From positions 1-44,708 of the forward strand of contig DATGKW010000004.1 of NCBI GenBank assembly GCA_035294465.1: a stretch of 44,708 nucleotides of DNA. Reading direction: 5' to 3'. Within the stretch, counting starts at the first letter, position 1. Each line of letters starts with the position of its first letter. Below are positions 42,465 through 44,708 of the stretch, in pieces. A program made the position numbers and the translations under genes. This DNA is from Paraktedonobacter sp035294465 (GTDB lineage: Bacteria > Chloroflexota > Ktedonobacteria > Ktedonobacterales > Ktedonobacteraceae). The notes under the pieces were generated by a model. That model was not told where the DNA came from. It ran no database searches and saw only the letters and a list, made by a program, of their open reading frames with translations.

Positions 42465-42953
42465 ATGCGCATTCTATGTTGCTTAGATGGCACCAACAGC
42501 GAAGAGATCGGCAAGACAGCTACTCTGCTTAACACAAACGAGCCGCAGGTGTACGGGCTACTCTATGTGATCGATACTGAACCGCGCAGGGAGATCGAGC
42601 GCACCCGCGAGCGTTTTATGCGCCGACCATCAGGTCCGCTCGCGCCTAGGCAGGAGCGGATCCGGCAGGCGGAGCAGGCATCGGCCCAGGACATTCTCAA
42701 CGAGGGATTGCGCTACTTTCCAGGCGCGGAAACCATCCAGCGCACAGGGCGACCGGAGCGAGAAATCGTCAATTGCGCCGCCGAGTGGAACGCGGATATT
42801 ATCCTGATTCTGCCCAGAGCCAACTATGGAGAGCCGCCCACCATTGGCCCGAAATCGGTGGGGCACGTCGCACGCTTCGTGCTCGACCACGCACCCTGCC
42901 CCGTTTTTCTGGCTCGTCCAATCGCACGTGGGCAGTTTCCTCTTCCGCGATAA
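42465..42953 (+). CDS. Universal stress protein (UspA-like)
   Basis: The 162-residue protein has the Usp fold: first strand RILCCLDGTNSEE, middle strand VYGLLYVID, GRPEREIVNCAAEWNADIILILPRA, and a C-terminal PCPVFLARP. The usual ATP-binding loop (G-2x-G-9x-G-S/T) is partly changed (YGEPPTIGPKSVGHVARFVL). GGAGAAAGAG lies before the ATG at 42465. It is a single gene, 125 bases after the transporter. The target stress is unknown. Confidence 0.75.
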   Translation: MRILCCLDGTNSEEIGKTATLLNTNEPQVYGLLYVIDTEPRREIERTRERFMRRPSGPLAPRQERIRQAEQASAQDILNEGLRYFPGAETIQRTGRPEREIVNCAAEWNADIILILPRANYGEPPTIGPKSVGHVARFVLDHAPCPVFLARPIARGQFPLPR

Positions 42954-43034
42954 AAGTTCCCCGGCAGAGGAAGAGCAGAATGAATTATTACAGAACGCAA
43001 AACCGTTCAACATAGCTCGTGTACTTGGTGTACA

Positions 43035-43784
43035 TCAGGCTTCTCTTCCAGGATACGCGCTCTCCATGGCCTCAAGCACACGCTGAATATCCTGGCACAC
43101 TTCATCCATTATCTGAGGAAGCCACTCTTCCGGGCGCGGATTATCGGCATGCACCTCGATCTCTTCGCGTTCGTCCGCATTTTCGTCCTCTTCGTTGACG
43201 CTGCGACGCCGCTGAATGAAGCGCGCAGAACGAGCCTGTGGATCAGCATGCAGGCCGCGCATGCCCTCTGGATGCCAGATTGGCAATTCAACCCGCTGTT
43301 GCAGAGTCAGAGCCTCGGCCAGCAGATGATTATCTTGCAGGGTAATGGCAATGCCCGGCCGCGTCTCGTTCGAGCGGCTGCTATGCTCGCTGGCGCGCAG
43401 CCTGAGCAGTTGGATCAGCGAAAGGAGCTGCGGATCTGTAAGGTCTGGACGCGCGTTGCCGAAGGGCAGATTGTACGAGAGGTCCAGCACCAAAGGTGGA
43501 ATCTCGTTGGTATGCAGATGAGAACAGTGTTCATCCGGCTCGTGAAAAAAATCGCAAACCCCGACCGGCCCCTCCAGCGAGAGCGCTGTATCCAGCGTAC
43601 TCCATGAGAAAGAGAGCGTGCAGGAACTTCCGCCTTCCGCGTCTTCGCAGCTACGGGTATGGCAGATACAGGCGAATTCGCGCTCCATCGTGCGCGAATT
43701 GAGCCAGTACTCAGGATGGGTTACTAATCCAAGACGTGCCGCTGCTCGTAGAAAGTAATCGGTAATGTCCTCAAAGCTGATCAT
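43035..43784 (-). CDS. Uncharacterised acidic protein with Cys/His-rich segment
   Basis: The 249-residue protein is acidic and matches no family I recognise. It has a cysteine- and histidine-rich stretch near residues 39-56 (CICHTRSCEDAEGGSSC) and CDFFHEPDEHCSHLH near residue 78-92, which could bind a metal. The C-terminus has an acidic linker (NEEDENADEREEIEV) and an amphipathic helix. I chose the ATG at 43784 with AGGAAAG ten bases upstream; a GTG at 43826 would add 14 residues with no ribosome site. It is a single gene. Confidence 0.6.
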   Translation of the reverse strand: MISFEDITDYFLRAAARLGLVTHPEYWLNSRTMEREFACICHTRSCEDAEGGSSCTLSFSWSTLDTALSLEGPVGVCDFFHEPDEHCSHLHTNEIPPLVLDLSYNLPFGNARPDLTDPQLLSLIQLLRLRASEHSSRSNETRPGIAITLQDNHLLAEALTLQQRVELPIWHPEGMRGLHADPQARSARFIQRRRSVNEEDENADEREEIEVHADNPRPEEWLPQIMDEVCQDIQRVLEAMESAYPGREA

Positions 43785-44067
43785 CTCTGTATTTCTTTCC
43801 TGGCGCCGAGCATTTCGGGGTGACACAATATGCGGACCTTTTTTCTCTGGCGTGCTTCTATATTACTTATGTAGGCACTGAGTGTCAATAAGTCTTGTTT
43901 TCCATTCGCGAAGCCCGGCGAAAGTCATCTCCACCAGCAAAAATCTTGCCTCCATTGCTAAGCCGCCCAGATTCTTGCCTGCTGAAAATCCCACACCGGC
44001 TACTAGACAAGGCTGAGCACTACCTGCTATGATGCGCACTACTACCACAAGGTTAGCAGATATCACT

Positions 44068-44708
44068 ATGCAGCATTCTTTCTCTACCCAAACTGGTGAG
44101 CTTTCTCAAGTGAAGACGCGGAAACAATTGCTCAAATGGATTGGGAATAAGCAGCGTTTCGCCCACGAGATCGTTTCATATTTTCCTGAACACTATGGCA
44201 CCTACTACGAGCCATTCCTGGGCAGCGGTGCGGTTCTGGGAACGCTGGCTCCCGCACGGGCGGTTGGCTCCGATAGTTTCTCGCCCTTGATGGAAATCTG
44301 GCAAACGCTGCGCAACGAGCCACAAACGTTGAAAGTCTGGTACGAGGAACGCTGGCGCAGGCTGATGGCGGGCGAGAAAGTCGCATGCTACGAGCAGATC
44401 AAGGCATCCTACAACGCCCGGCCAAATGGCGCGGACCTGCTTTTTCTCTGTCGCGCCTGTTATGGCGGTGTTGTGCGTTTTCGCCAGCGAGACGGGTATA
44501 TGTCCACGCCCTGCGGCGCACATAAGCCCATCTCGCCTGAGAACTTTGCGCAGCGCGTGGATGAGTGGGCGCAGTATACGCAGGGCACCACCTTTCTGCT
44601 CCAGGATTACCGGGAAGCGTTGAGCATGGCTCGTGCGGGCGACCTGGTCTACTGCGATCCCCCTTATAGCTACAGTCAGCGTATTCTCTACGGTGCTCAA
44701 GCCTTTGA
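44068..44708 (+). CDS. DNA adenine methylase, Dam/D12 class (cut by window end)
   Basis: The visible 213 residues belong to the D12 class of N6-adenine methyltransferases. Motifs: LKWIGNKQR at the start (SAM pocket region of Dam-like enzymes), YYEPFLGSGAVLG (motif I), GSDSFSPLMEIW, CRACYGGVVRFRQRDGYMSTP, and the catalytic DLVYCDPPYSYSQ. The reading frame is open to the last base, so the C-terminal part is missing from this window. The ATG at 44068 is the first reasonable start; a ribosome site is weak. It may be an orphan methylase or part of a restriction-modification pair outside the window. Confidence 0.88.
   Translation, partial: MQHSFSTQTGELSQVKTRKQLLKWIGNKQRFAHEIVSYFPEHYGTYYEPFLGSGAVLGTLAPARAVGSDSFSPLMEIWQTLRNEPQTLKVWYEERWRRLMAGEKVACYEQIKASYNARPNGADLLFLCRACYGGVVRFRQRDGYMSTPCGAHKPISPENFAQRVDEWAQYTQGTTFLLQDYREALSMARAGDLVYCDPPYSYSQRILYGAQAF

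Noticed and set aside
1..44708. CRISPR arrays, insertion sequences, prophage genes
   Set aside because: No regularly spaced repeats, no transposase-like frame, and no phage structural genes were seen on either strand.

Overview
The window looks like a chromosomal piece of a Chloroflexota bacterium, most likely of the Ktedonobacteria type. This is an inference from the mix of genes: a Gram-positive style nadK-recN pair, a PadR regulator paired with a HAAS-like membrane protein, a T-box-controlled leuS, an ArsA ATPase with a C-terminal HSP20-like domain, a soluble PRC/MgtE_N/CBS protein and a long RecG. I see no plasmid, prophage, IS element or CRISPR array. Most of it is housekeeping sequence of moderately high G+C, with a few islands that look acquired or unusually regulated.

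Layout. 1-7.8 kb: the 3' end of a membrane protein, an RNA uracil methyltransferase translationally coupled to a TPR protein, a PadR/HAAS pair behind a promoter with a palindrome over its -35 box, lgt (broken by a frameshift in this sequence) and a GT87-like membrane protein. 8.1-13.6 kb, minus strand: cca, then nadK-recN-small membrane protein-GNAT. 13.9-17.9 kb: a LuxR-type regulator with a degenerate receiver, and a two-gene AT-rich unit in which a RecQ helicase fused to a ComF-like phosphoribosyltransferase precedes a divergent DprA-like protein. 17.9-21 kb: tRNA-Ala(CGC), a leucine T-box leader, and leuS. 21.5-27.9 kb: a 76-residue protein, an ArsA/Get3-like ATPase, an MHS-type transporter and recG. 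28-33.9 kb: an FTR1 iron permease with two palindromic boxes upstream, a small four-helix membrane protein, a cytochrome P450, a Tat-exported ferritin-like protein and a membrane protein. 34-39.7 kb: a possible GAF/winged-helix protein, a metallo-beta-lactamase-fold protein, and pyrG followed at once by a PRC-MgtE_N-CBS protein. 40-44.7 kb: GNAT, an ArsB/SLC13-like transporter, a universal stress protein, an unknown protein, and a DNA adenine methylase cut off by the window end.

The most striking observation is at 18.06-18.41 kb. The leuS T-box leader has a clear Stem I with a CUC (Leu) specifier, and a clear antiterminator/terminator. Between these halves lies a complete tRNA-Ala(GGC) gene, apparently with a promoter of its own. 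A tRNA gene nested inside a tRNA-sensing leader would couple riboswitch readout to tRNA processing. The second most interesting item is the RecQ-phosphoribosyltransferase plus DprA-like unit transcribed divergently from this tRNA locus. It resembles both the ComFA/ComFC/DprA transformation proteins and DprA/phosphoribosyltransferase anti-phage pairs.

Iron is a minor theme (FTR1, ferritin-like protein, heme P450). Several genes end in long near-perfect hairpins without a U-tract, which may be this organism's usual terminator form.
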